From an uncultured Cellvibrio sp. (GTDB taxonomy: Bacteria > Pseudomonadota > Gammaproteobacteria > Pseudomonadales > Cellvibrionaceae), in contig CAMLRJ010000224.1 of NCBI GenBank assembly GCA_946482345.1, positions 1 to 6,122 of the forward strand: 6,122 bases of DNA. Reading direction: 5' to 3'. Position 1 is the stretch's first letter, and every line of letters begins with the position of its first letter. A model generated the notes under the pieces. The model was not told the DNA's origin. It saw nothing but the letters and a program-made list of their open reading frames with translations, and did not search any database. The translations under genes were made by a program, and so were the position numbers. Positions 1-6,017 of this stretch are shown one piece after another.

Positions 1-250
1 ATTGTTTGTAAGTCCCCGGTGCCGGCGCACCTAATGAACGAATGCGTTCAGCAATTTGATCAACCGCCAGTGCCAATTCGTTGTATTGCGTTTCAAACAT
101 CAAATGTAATGTTTGAAACATCGGCCCTGTAACATTCCAGTGAAAATTATGGGTTTTCAAGTAAAGCGTGTAGGTATCAGCCAATAATCGTGATAAACCC
201 TGTGCAATTGCAAGGCGTTCTGTTTCAGGAATACCTATATCAATTTTCAT
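1..250 (-). CDS. dps: Dps family DNA-binding ferritin-like protein, 5' part only
   Basis: Translation from the ATG at 250 gives 83 residues before the window ends, so the C-terminal half is missing. The family forms dodecamers that oxidise and store iron and protect DNA during starvation or oxidative stress in the cytoplasm. The characteristic motif [12 protein letters not shown] is visible at residues 34-45. All the expected intersubunit ferroxidase ligands are present with family spacing: H37, H49, E53, D64 and E68 (H-x11-H-x3-E, then D-x3-E). The N-terminus is short, with few lysines before the first helix, unlike the Lys-rich DNA-binding tail of E. coli Dps, so DNA binding cannot be assumed. 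A strong GGAGAAGA ribosome site at 253-260 supports this start. The VWA gene ends 94 bases upstream on the same strand with no clear terminator, so Dps could be read from its own promoter or by read-through. Family assignment is very secure. Confidence 0.94.
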   Translation of the reverse strand, partial: MKIDIGIPETERLAIAQGLSRLLADTYTLYLKTHNFHWNVTGPMFQTLHLMFETQYNELALAVDQIAERIRSLGAPAPGTYKQ

Positions 251-344
251 ATTCTTCTCCGGTTTGTGATTGTTAAAGAAAGAGTAGACAGTTACTGGAT
301 AGTAAACTATTTAAAATTTTTAATGGAAGCAATAGCGATTTTAA
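251..344 (-). promoter_or_regulatory. dps upstream region with a short palindrome
   Basis: This 94-base AT-rich gap separates the VWA stop codon from the dps start. It contains the near-perfect palindrome ATAGTAAACTAT at 299-310 and an AT-rich block at 308-323. The location suits a dps promoter or operator. I cannot place a convincing -35/-10 pair. The palindrome resembles half of an OxyR-type ATAG/CTAT arrangement but has 4 rather than 7 bases between the half-sites, so I do not call it an OxyR site. The position is seen directly; regulation is inferred. Confidence 0.3.
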
Positions 345-2390
345 TCAGGTTTTTTTATCGTCTGGTTCATCCAGATTATCCAGCGGAAATAAATTTTCTG
401 CCATATCCTCATCTTCTGATTTTGACATGGGCATAGGATTGGCAGGCTTGTTATTAGCGGGCCGGTCATTAATGGGTATGTGCGCTTCACTTTCTTCCGA
501 AACATCAATAATTGTTTTTGTTTCTTCAGGTGATGCAGGTTTTATATTTTTAACATCCAGATTCAGGGTCTTCTCAATTTCATCCATATCATTAGTCGAT
601 TTTTTACCCAACAACAAACGATACGCCAAATATCCCAAACCAATTAATAACAAATTGGATATCGCTATCACAGTGTATAACACCCAGGATGACGCCTGAT
701 CCTGTACCTCTACACCCGCTTCAGGTTCTTTTGTATCGGCGGGTTTCAGTGCTGGCTGTTCAGTTTCTACTTCAACTGCTTCCGGTATTTTTTCAGCGGC
801 GGCTTTTGCTGCTTCATCCGCTTTTACAGTTTCTTCATCGGGGAAATAAAATTCTTCCGCTTTCAGGGTTTCCTGAATGGGCGCACCATCCAAACCTGCA
901 CCATTCATTTCAAAACTAAGGGTATATTTTGCGATTTCTACCGGAGTGAAATTCAACTGCCACTGATCATTACCAACAATACTTAAGTCTTTTTCCATAT
1001 CATTCTGTCTGGAGTTTTTAATTATTGCTTTGGCCGTTGTTTTTTCCGGATCAACCAAATCAAGATCGGCAATCACTTTATAAGAATAGGTTTTTTTATC
1101 TACTTCCTCTTTCAAACTTTGTTCCAGACGGAAATTTTTATCTACAACACTGAAATGATGAGTGAATTCTCGACGAAATGTTTTTCCATCAACCATTAAT
1201 TTGAGATCATAATCACCAACTTCTGCTATACCATCCAGCGAATAATGAAATACACCATTTTCAGGAATCATGTCCTGATTAATAGTTTCCTGACGATATG
1301 CATTGTCTCCTTGATGAGCCACCAGAATATCGGCAGATAATAAACTGAGAAATTCCGGTTTGGTGATAATTTTCCCGGCTTCAGTAAATTCATAGGTTAA
1401 GGATAATGCTTGATTGGGTTTTATATTATTAGAGGAGGGATTAACCTGTAAGGACAAATTACTGACTACAGTGACACGGCTATCAGGTGCCATGGGTGTT
1501 ATCACTTTCCACTTTCCGGCTGGAGGTTGCTGCACGGTAATTAAATCGTAATTTTTGGTTCGATACCAGTTAACATTATTCTGTGGGTCGGTTGATTCAT
1601 AGGTTTTTCCATTAGGATCAGCAATCGTGGTTTTTGCGAGATCATCTTTGCGAAAAATTAAAGCCGTAAATTCTTTAACACTGGTGTCAACTAAAAAACC
1701 TTCTTCATCCAATGGTACTCTTTCTACAGGAACGGCCTGATCAAAAATTCGCAAAAAAGCACTCATTAATTCATCTGCATTTTTTGCTACCTGATTGACT
1801 CCATCTGTACCCAGAGCCAATTTTTTCATCAACTCCTGGTCAGCTGCATCAGAGAGGGAAATGGTATGAATTTTATAATTTTCTTTTTTAATGTCAGGAA
1901 GAATTTCTTTTAAAATTCGACTGCGCTCTTTCATATTGACGACTGCTTCAGGATTAATATCCACTACACCGTCAGTCAGTAAAATAATATGCGTTTGATA
2001 ATCGGAGCTGGATTTTATCGATGCTGCCTTTTCCAGTGCAGCACCTATATTGGTATAAAGCGCGATGGAATTAATGGAGTCAGCTTTGCTGAGTGCTTCT
2101 TTTCGCCAGGCATCGTCAACAAGACGATGGGGAACCAACATATTAACCGACTGACCAAAAGTCCAGATGCTGGCTTTACTGTTTTCAGGCAGCAGTCTGA
2201 GAATTAAATCAACGGCTGGTTTACGTAAATTTTCCGGGTCAGTTTTTTTCATGCTGCCAGAAATATCAATGACAACACGTACATCCGATTTTTTTGCCGG
2301 GTCAGCAACAACGGAGACAGATAAAAAATACGCCAAAGCAATGACAATACTGCTGACTATTTGAATTTTTGCCAAAGGCAATCTACTCAT
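345..2390 (-). CDS. VWA-domain single-pass membrane protein (resembles TIGR03503 family)
   Basis: This 681-residue protein begins with a signal peptide (residues 1-29, hydrophobic 9-28, likely cleavage after VSVVA). A VWA domain follows at about 36-220. Its metal-ion-dependent adhesion site looks complete: DISGS at 42-46, T113 in YTNIG, and D140 in LLTDG. Residues about 225-510 look like beta-rich extracytoplasmic domains. An Ala/Glu/Pro-rich linker (about 515-565) leads to one transmembrane helix at about 568-592, followed by RLLLGKK and an acidic cytoplasmic tail of about 87 residues. By the positive-inside rule the VWA region is periplasmic. The architecture resembles the gammaproteobacterial family TIGR03503, whose function is unknown to me. 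VWA domains usually bind protein partners through a bound divalent metal, so a role in envelope assembly or sensing is plausible but inferred. The gene follows a small membrane-protein gene by 93 bases and precedes dps. The ATG at 2390 has only a weak G-rich ribosome site (TTGGGG), but it is the start that yields a proper signal peptide. Confidence 0.88.
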   Translation of the reverse strand: MSRLPLAKIQIVSSIVIALAYFLSVSVVADPAKKSDVRVVIDISGSMKKTDPENLRKPAVDLILRLLPENSKASIWTFGQSVNMLVPHRLVDDAWRKEALSKADSINSIALYTNIGAALEKAASIKSSSDYQTHIILLTDGVVDINPEAVVNMKERSRILKEILPDIKKENYKIHTISLSDAADQELMKKLALGTDGVNQVAKNADELMSAFLRIFDQAVPVERVPLDEEGFLVDTSVKEFTALIFRKDDLAKTTIADPNGKTYESTDPQNNVNWYRTKNYDLITVQQPPAGKWKVITPMAPDSRVTVVSNLSLQVNPSSNNIKPNQALSLTYEFTEAGKIITKPEFLSLLSADILVAHQGDNAYRQETINQDMIPENGVFHYSLDGIAEVGDYDLKLMVDGKTFRREFTHHFSVVDKNFRLEQSLKEEVDKKTYSYKVIADLDLVDPEKTTAKAIIKNSRQNDMEKDLSIVGNDQWQLNFTPVEIAKYTLSFEMNGAGLDGAPIQETLKAEEFYFPDEETVKADEAAKAAAEKIPEAVEVETEQPALKPADTKEPEAGVEVQDQASSWVLYTVIAISNLLLIGLGYLAYRLLLGKKSTNDMDEIEKTLNLDVKNIKPASPEETKTIIDVSEESEAHIPINDRPANNKPANPMPMSKSEDEDMAENLFPLDNLDEPDDKKT

Positions 2391-2420
2391 CCCAAAACCC
2401 CAATGAAAATAAAGCCACTC

Positions 2421-2455
2421 GCTGCTATGACACTTTAGTTATAAGTTATAGCAGC
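2421..2455. other. inverted repeat upstream of the VWA gene
   Basis: GCTGCTAT at 2421-2428 and ATAGCAGC at 2448-2455 form a perfect 8-bp inverted repeat. A smaller ACTT/AAGT pair (2432-2435 and 2443-2446) lies inside and could extend the stem past a bulge. It lies in the 93-base gap between the membrane-protein gene and the VWA gene. No U-rich tract follows immediately on the minus strand, so it is not a classic intrinsic terminator. The minus strand also carries the tandem TATAACTTATAAC within it, which could serve as a -10 region, but no -35 box with good spacing is evident. It may be an operator, an mRNA hairpin, or chance. Confidence 0.35.
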
Positions 2456-2483
2456 TGGCCCAATTTTCGCCATTGATCAGGGA

Positions 2484-2948
2484 TTAGCGTTCAGCGCGAA
2501 TGGCAGGTTCACTCAAATCAATTTGTTGCAGGTTAATGGTAGGTTCAATAGGTGCCTGAACAATGTCAGGGCGATCAGCAGTTTCAGAATTATTCTGCAG
2601 GTTTGTTTCCCTGATGGCTTTGTGGCGAGTCAGTAGTTGGTAGACCAATGAAATTATCATTGCCATGGTCCAAACCAAAATCATACTTTTAATCACCGGT
2701 TTTACCGACGCAAAGCCGTCTATCATCAAGCCGTACCCCAAACACATAATACCCGGCGCCAAAATCATGGTTTTGGAATCTATAGCGAAAGGCGTAAATA
2801 ACAACACCATCAAGGTAATAATAAATGCGTGTACAAATGCACGAGGCAATCTGCGAACTAATAACCAGGCAGCCAATGTGCAACCCGTCGCCCCGAGCAG
2901 ATATACCGCCCATGCAGAATAATAGTCTGTTAAATTTTCCCACTGCAT
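2484..2948 (-). CDS. hypothetical small inner-membrane protein, four predicted helices
   Basis: I do not recognise this 154-residue protein. Hydrophobic segments at about residues 12-31, 38-56, 61-76 and 85-106 suggest four membrane helices. A hydrophilic tail of about 48 residues, rich in Glu, Gln and Asn, follows. Arg/Lys residues lie after helix 1 (RRLPR, 32-36) and after helix 4 (RHK, 108-110). Visible polar residues inside the membrane region are few (D57, K59, D77), and no catalytic motif is apparent. The reading frame extends upstream to a TTG at 2960, but the ATG at 2948 is chosen because GAG lies 7 bases before it on the minus strand. The gene starts 27 bases after ycgN and probably shares its transcript. 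The VWA membrane protein follows, so the two may work together at the envelope, which is inference from position only. Confidence 0.75.
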   Translation of the reverse strand: MQWENLTDYYSAWAVYLLGATGCTLAAWLLVRRLPRAFVHAFIITLMVLLFTPFAIDSKTMILAPGIMCLGYGLMIDGFASVKPVIKSMILVWTMAMIISLVYQLLTRHKAIRETNLQNNSETADRPDIVQAPIEPTINLQQIDLSEPAIRAER

Positions 2949-2975
2949 TTTTGATCTCAACTTACAAAATTAATT

Positions 2976-3416
2976 TTAAACCCAGCGAATAACATAATCT
3001 TCCAGATCATCAAGATCGACATTTTCTTCTGCAATCACTTTATTGGCAACAGACATATTTGCGCGATGAACCGAATCAGGATCACCGGATACCAACGGAT
3101 GCCAATCAAACAATGGCAAGCCTTCATCCAATAATCGATACGCACAGGTTTCCGGCAACCAATAAGTCTCTGCGACTGTTGCAGGTGTCAAGACGACACA
3201 ATCCGGTACTTTTTGCTGGCGTGTAGCATAAGACTGACAACGACAGGTATTGTGATCCAAAAAACGACAGGCGACTTTAGTGTAAAACACATCGCCAGAA
3301 TCTTCGTCTTCCAATTTATGCAGGCAGCACTTTCCACAGCCATCACATACAGCTTCAAATTCTTCTTGCGTCATTTCCTGCAAGGATTTTTGAATCCAAA
3401 AAACTTGTTGTGCCAT
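2976..3416 (-). CDS. ycgN: YcgN family cysteine-cluster protein (UPF0260 / YkgJ-type)
   Basis: This 146-residue protein is full length for the YcgN family. It has the signature cluster CDGCGKCC at residues 24-31, followed by C50, C58, C60 (CRCQSY) and C73 (PDC). This is the arrangement of the CxxCxxCC (YkgJ-like) proteins, thought to bind a metal or an iron-sulfur cluster. Other family hallmarks are ACRFLD at 49-54 and ETCAYRLL-x6-LFDWHPLVSGDP in the second half. No enzymatic role is firmly known. No signal peptide or membrane helix is seen, so it is probably cytoplasmic. Its ATG lies only 4 bases after the ycgL stop codon, which implies co-transcription and perhaps translational coupling; the nearest G-rich ribosome site (CCGGA) lies inside the end of ycgL. 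Confidence 0.92.
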   Translation of the reverse strand: MAQQVFWIQKSLQEMTQEEFEAVCDGCGKCCLHKLEDEDSGDVFYTKVACRFLDHNTCRCQSYATRQQKVPDCVVLTPATVAETYWLPETCAYRLLDEGLPLFDWHPLVSGDPDSVHRANMSVANKVIAEENVDLDDLEDYVIRWV

Positions 3417-3420
3417 TCAA

Positions 3421-3717
3421 CTATTGTCCGGATAATTTTTCATTCTTTTCTCGAATATCTTTCGCTTCCTGATCAATTTGATCGCGCGGTGGCAGCTGCA
3501 AATAAAATCCATTTTCTTCAATCAACGCCATCACTGCATGAACGTTTGCATGCGCCAATTTTTTTTCAGGTGTCAGCACCAATACCATCGCAGGTTCAGG
3601 TTTTCCAAACAACGCCAGCAGCTCTTTGGGAACCTTGCTTAAACCCTCTTCTTTTTTAACATAGAGGTACATGCCCTCTTCTTTTTTGCTGCGGTAGATT
3701 TGTGTGATTAGTTTCAT
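3421..3717 (-). CDS. ycgL: YcgL domain-containing protein (UPF0745)
   Basis: This 98-residue protein matches the YcgL family along its whole length. It has an IYRS start strand, YLYV at 17-20, SKVPKELLALFGKPEPAM in the middle, and the family signature ENGFYLQLPP near the C-terminus, followed by a charged tail. It is small, soluble and presumably cytoplasmic; its biochemical role is not established. AAGG six bases before the ATG at 3717 is a good ribosome site. KKEEG occurs twice (residues 11-15 and 21-25), encoded by identical 14-base stretches, although the segment appears collinear with E. coli YcgL as I remember it. It is followed at 4 bases by ycgN and preceded by rnd across a 97-base gap holding a GC-rich foldback repeat, so expression with rnd may be dampened. 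Confidence 0.93.
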   Translation of the reverse strand: MKLITQIYRSKKEEGMYLYVKKEEGLSKVPKELLALFGKPEPAMVLVLTPEKKLAHANVHAVMALIEENGFYLQLPPRDQIDQEAKDIREKNEKLSGQ

Positions 3718-3741
3718 GTTTGACCTTTATTATTACAGAGC

Positions 3742-3860
3742 TACCCCCTCTCCCTAACCCTCTCCCGCAAGGGGAGAGGGGACAGATTTGACTCCGTATT
3801 AAATTATCAGGGAGTCAGGCTCCCTCGCCCCTTGTGGGAGAGGGCGGGGGGAGAGGGGTA
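3742..3860. repeat. REPIN-like inverted doublet of a GC-rich palindromic repeat (ycgL-rnd)
   Basis: Two copies of one GC-rich unit face each other. The first (3742-3784, plus orientation) contains CCCCTCTCCC at 3745-3754, TAA, CCCTCTCCC at 3758-3766, loop GCAAG, then GGGAGAGGGG at 3772-3781. Either left arm can pair with the right arm. The second (3818-3860, minus orientation) reads TACCCCTCTCCC on the minus strand, then GCCCTCTCCC, a CAAG-containing loop and GGGGCGAGGG. The outer ends TACCCC and GGGGTA are inverted. Between the units, GACTCC (3790-3795) and GGAGTC (3811-3816) form a further inner inverted pair. The second unit is translated as the last 15 codons of rnd. The CCCTCTCCCTAACCCTCTCCC-type unit is a familiar dispersed intergenic repeat in gammaproteobacteria. 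Calling it a REPIN mobilised by a RAYT transposase is inference; no transposase is in the window. Confidence 0.82.
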
Positions 3861-4990
3861 ACGCTTTTCACCACTTCCAACAATTTCTCACCAATCAAAT
3901 TAAACCGCCAACCCTTTAATCTTTCCGGCAACTTGAATTCGGAGGAATGCATTTTTGAACGTACAATAAATTCATAATCTTTTTTACGGATTAAAATTTC
4001 AGATGGCAGCTGATGCTGTTCTGCAATTGCACGAACGGTTTCTTTCATAAGTTTAATCAACGGCCCCTGTTCAGGTGACAATGGCGGATCAAGTCTTTTG
4101 GGCCATTGATCTGTTGTTGAAGCCAAACTACGCTTTACCAATCCCACTAAAAAATCAGCATCGTTTTTCAAGGTTTTGGATGGAATGTCTTCAATTTTTT
4201 CCAAAGCTTCCGGTGAATCGACTTTTTTGCGCGCAATTTCCCACATGGCTGTTTCTTTAATCAAACGATTGCGCGGTATATTGCGTATGCGCGATTGCTC
4301 TTCGCGCCAAATAGCCAGTTCACGCAGAATAAATAATTCCTGCGGACGCAATTTCCAGGCTAAACCTACATCTTGATAAGCGGCAGCAAAATCAGGTGGC
4401 GTGTTGGCTTTAATGACCAAATCAGCACAATCGGACTTTACCCAATCCAATCGTTGTTGGGCTTTTAATTGCACCAATAATTTTCCATAAACAACCAACA
4501 TATGTGCAACATCCAGTGCTGCATATTTTAATTGCGCAACGGATAAGGGACGCTGCAACCAATCAGATCGGGTTTCGTCTTTTGGAATTTCCGTATTCAA
4601 TAATAATTTAACCAGATTGGCGTAACTCAGGCTGTATCCCAAACCGGCAAATGCGGCCGCAATTTGCGTATCGAAAATAGGAACAGGAACAAGATTCAAC
4701 CAGGTTTGAAACACTTCCAAATCTTCTGAACAGGAATGCAACACTTTGGTGACATTCGGATTCAGTAATAAATCGCGTAGCGGTTGTAATTCTGTAATCA
4801 ATAACGGATCGATTAAATAGCAACCTTTGCCATCACCAATTTGCAGCAATCCCACTTTTGGATAAAAAGTATCACTGCGCATAAATTCGGTATCAATTGC
4901 AATCGCAGCTTGTTGTTGCCACTTTGCACAAAACTCTGCCAATTCTTCTGCGTTGTTAATCCAGATGGGATCTGTGGAGATTAAATTCAT
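3815..4990 (-). CDS. rnd: ribonuclease D (DEDD-family 3'-5' exoribonuclease)
   Basis: RNase D trims 3' ends of tRNA precursors and other small structured RNAs using two metal ions. Here the DEDDy motifs are intact: D33 and E35 in AIDTEFMR, D90 in LHSCSEDLEVF, and Y156/D160 in YAALD. An HRDC domain follows at about 210-290, with IWREEQSRIRNIPRNRLI within it. A second HRDC-like region lies at about 300-370. The protein has 391 residues, slightly longer than the roughly 375 usual for the family. The surplus is the C-terminal tail VTPLPPPSPTRGEGA (377-391), which is entirely encoded by one unit of the adjacent palindromic repeat. Its composition is unlike the rest of the protein, so the tail is probably not functional. 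The ATG at 4990 overlaps the recR stop codon (TAATG), which implies translational coupling. Confidence 0.95.
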   Translation of the reverse strand: MNLISTDPIWINNAEELAEFCAKWQQQAAIAIDTEFMRSDTFYPKVGLLQIGDGKGCYLIDPLLITELQPLRDLLLNPNVTKVLHSCSEDLEVFQTWLNLVPVPIFDTQIAAAFAGLGYSLSYANLVKLLLNTEIPKDETRSDWLQRPLSVAQLKYAALDVAHMLVVYGKLLVQLKAQQRLDWVKSDCADLVIKANTPPDFAAAYQDVGLAWKLRPQELFILRELAIWREEQSRIRNIPRNRLIKETAMWEIARKKVDSPEALEKIEDIPSKTLKNDADFLVGLVKRSLASTTDQWPKRLDPPLSPEQGPLIKLMKETVRAIAEQHQLPSEILIRKKDYEFIVRSKMHSSEFKLPERLKGWRFNLIGEKLLEVVKSVTPLPPPSPTRGEGA

Positions 4991-5583
4991 TACAAACTTC
5001 TACGTGAAGAAAAAGCGTGAGCCAAAGTACCGCCGTCAATAAATTCCAATTCGCCCCCCAGAGGTACACCGTGCGCAATTCGCGTTACTGATACATTTAA
5101 AGGTTTGGCGCGTTCGCTGATGTAATAGGCAGTCGCTTCACCTTCTACTGTGGGATTGGTTGCCAAAATCACTTCACGAATCGGTTCGCGCTGCAATAAA
5201 TTTAATAAAGCATCGACACCAATATCTTGTGGGCCTATGCCATCAATCGGCGATAAATGTCCATGTAAAACAAAATATTTTCCTTGATAAGTTCCCGCTT
5301 GTTCAATCGCCAAAATATCTGCCGGTGTTTCTACTACACACAACAGCGCATCATCACGACGTTGATTACTGCAAATTCCGCAAAGTGTTTGTTCCGTTAA
5401 AGTGTGGCAACGCTCACATTGTCCAACACCTTCTACTGCACGCAGCAAAGCAGTTGATAAACGCGATGCACCTTCACGATTGCGTTCCAATAAATGCAAT
5501 GCCATGCGCTGTGCTGATTTTGGGCCAACACCGGGCAAACAACGCAAGGCAGACATTAATTCATCGATAAGTGGGCTGAACAT
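4990..5583 (-). CDS. recR: recombination mediator protein RecR
   Basis: RecR acts with RecF and RecO to load RecA on gapped single-stranded DNA coated with SSB. The 197-residue product is of normal family length. A helix-hairpin-helix lies at about residues 11-33 ([17 protein letters not shown]). A four-cysteine zinc finger uses C56, C59, C68 and C71 (CERC and CGIC). A Toprim domain runs from about 79 to 175, with [12 protein letters not shown], the [12 protein letters not shown] stretch and a [10 protein letters not shown] motif. The C-terminus carries [16 protein letters not shown]. The frame stays open upstream to a TTG at 5640, but those 19 extra codons ([10 protein letters not shown]...) come from the adjacent GC-rich repeat and are absent from the family. 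The ATG at 5583 with [14 protein letters not shown] is therefore the real start. It is followed by rnd with a TAATG overlap. The gap to ybaB is filled by a repeat, which may reduce co-expression. Confidence 0.96.
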   Translation of the reverse strand: MFSPLIDELMSALRCLPGVGPKSAQRMALHLLERNREGASRLSTALLRAVEGVGQCERCHTLTEQTLCGICSNQRRDDALLCVVETPADILAIEQAGTYQGKYFVLHGHLSPIDGIGPQDIGVDALLNLLQREPIREVILATNPTVEGEATAYYISERAKPLNVSVTRIAHGVPLGGELEFIDGGTLAHAFSSRRSL

Positions 5584-5587
5584 TTGG

Positions 5588-5593
5588 TTTCCA
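5588..5593 (-). promoter_or_regulatory. ribosome binding site that decides the recR start
   Basis: The minus strand reads TGGAAACCAAATG here, placing GGA six bases before the ATG at 5583. It is modest but correctly spaced, whereas the TTG at 5640 lies inside the hairpin loop and right arm of a GC-rich repeat. This supports the shorter RecR. Confidence 0.55.
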
Positions 5594-5611
5594 GAAAAAT
5601 AATTTGAAAAA

Positions 5612-5690
5612 TCACCCCCTCCTAACCTCCCCCTTGGCAAGGGGGAGGAACTAATCCCCTCTCCCTCTGGGAGAGGGTTAGGGTGAGGGA
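5612..5690. repeat. REPIN-like inverted doublet of GC-rich palindromic repeats (recR-ybaB)
   Basis: Two adjoining perfect hairpins fill most of the 108-base ybaB-recR gap. The first has CCTCCCCCTT (5626-5635), loop GGC and AAGGGGGAGG (5639-5648), preceded by CCCCCTCCTAA. The second has CCCTCTCCC (5657-5665), loop TCT and GGGAGAGGG (5669-5677), followed by TTAGGGTGAGGGA. The units are in opposite orientation, since the outer arms CCTAACC and GGTTAGGG are inverted, as in the doublet at 3742-3860. AATCA occurs at both borders (5610-5614 and 5690-5694) and may be a target-site duplication; the right copy holds the ybaB stop codon. No T-rich run follows either hairpin on the minus strand, so these are not classic terminators, although they could attenuate transcription or protect the upstream mRNA from 3' decay. 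Confidence 0.82.
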
Positions 5691-5691
5691 A

Positions 5692-6009
5692 TCAAAACGG
5701 CATTTTAAATCCCGGCGGAAGCCCCATTCCCGCTGTCATTTTTGACATTTGATCGCGGCTTTGTGCTTCTACTTTTCGCACTGCATCATTGACGGCAGCA
5801 GCTAATAAATCTTCCAGCATTTCCTTATCTTCTTTCATCAAACTTTCATCTATATGCACACGTTTCACATCGTGACGACCTGTCATCACCACTGCAACCA
5901 AACCGGCACCGGCTTCACCTTTGACTTCAGCATTCGCCATGTCTTCTTGCATTTTTTGCATTTTGCTTTGCATGTCTTGCGCTTGTTTCATTAAATCGTT
6001 GATATTCAT
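5692..6009 (-). CDS. ybaB: YbaB/EbfC family nucleoid-associated protein
   Basis: This 105-residue protein is complete and of normal family length. YbaB/EbfC proteins are small dimers that bind DNA and associate with the nucleoid. Visible hallmarks are the Met/Gln/Lys-rich N-terminal helix (residues 1-27, [20 protein letters not shown]), the central [24 protein letters not shown] strand region, the second helix [19 protein letters not shown], and the family-typical C-terminus LPPGFKMPF. The start at 6009 has an AGGA ribosome site at 6016-6019 that overlaps the dnaX stop codon, with 8 bases between that stop and the ATG. The stop codon TGA at 5692-5694 directly abuts the GC-rich repeat doublet. 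The dnaX-ybaB-recR order is a classic conserved operon. Confidence 0.95.
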   Translation of the reverse strand: MNINDLMKQAQDMQSKMQKMQEDMANAEVKGEAGAGLVAVVMTGRHDVKRVHIDESLMKEDKEMLEDLLAAAVNDAVRKVEAQSRDQMSKMTAGMGLPPGFKMPF

Positions 6010-6017
6010 TTTAGTTC

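Noticed and set aside
349..356. A run of seven A on the minus strand near the end of the VWA gene as a frameshift site
   Set aside because: It lies two codons before the stop, so slippage would change only the last residues. There is no sign of a meaningful alternative product.
427..919. Plus-strand open frames opposite the VWA gene, and others opposite the remaining genes
   Set aside because: They overlap well-supported minus-strand genes, have low-complexity or unrecognisable translations, and lack convincing ribosome sites.
2949..2960. TTG at 2960 as the start of the small membrane protein
   Set aside because: The ATG at 2948 has a correctly spaced GAG ribosome site and needs no rare start codon. 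The choice changes only four residues.
3213..3659. A 148-codon plus-strand open frame across ycgN and ycgL
   Set aside because: It runs antisense to two clear family members and shows no recognisable domain, so it is a shadow frame.
3644..3687. AAAAAAG stretches in ycgL as programmed -1 slippery sites
   Set aside because: The codon phase is AAA AAA G rather than A AAA AAG, and the protein is full length and normal without a shift.
5612..5690. The repeat hairpins as intrinsic terminators or a CRISPR array
   Set aside because: No T-rich tract follows the stems on the transcribed strand. There are only two dissimilar inverted units, with no regular spacers, unlike a CRISPR array.
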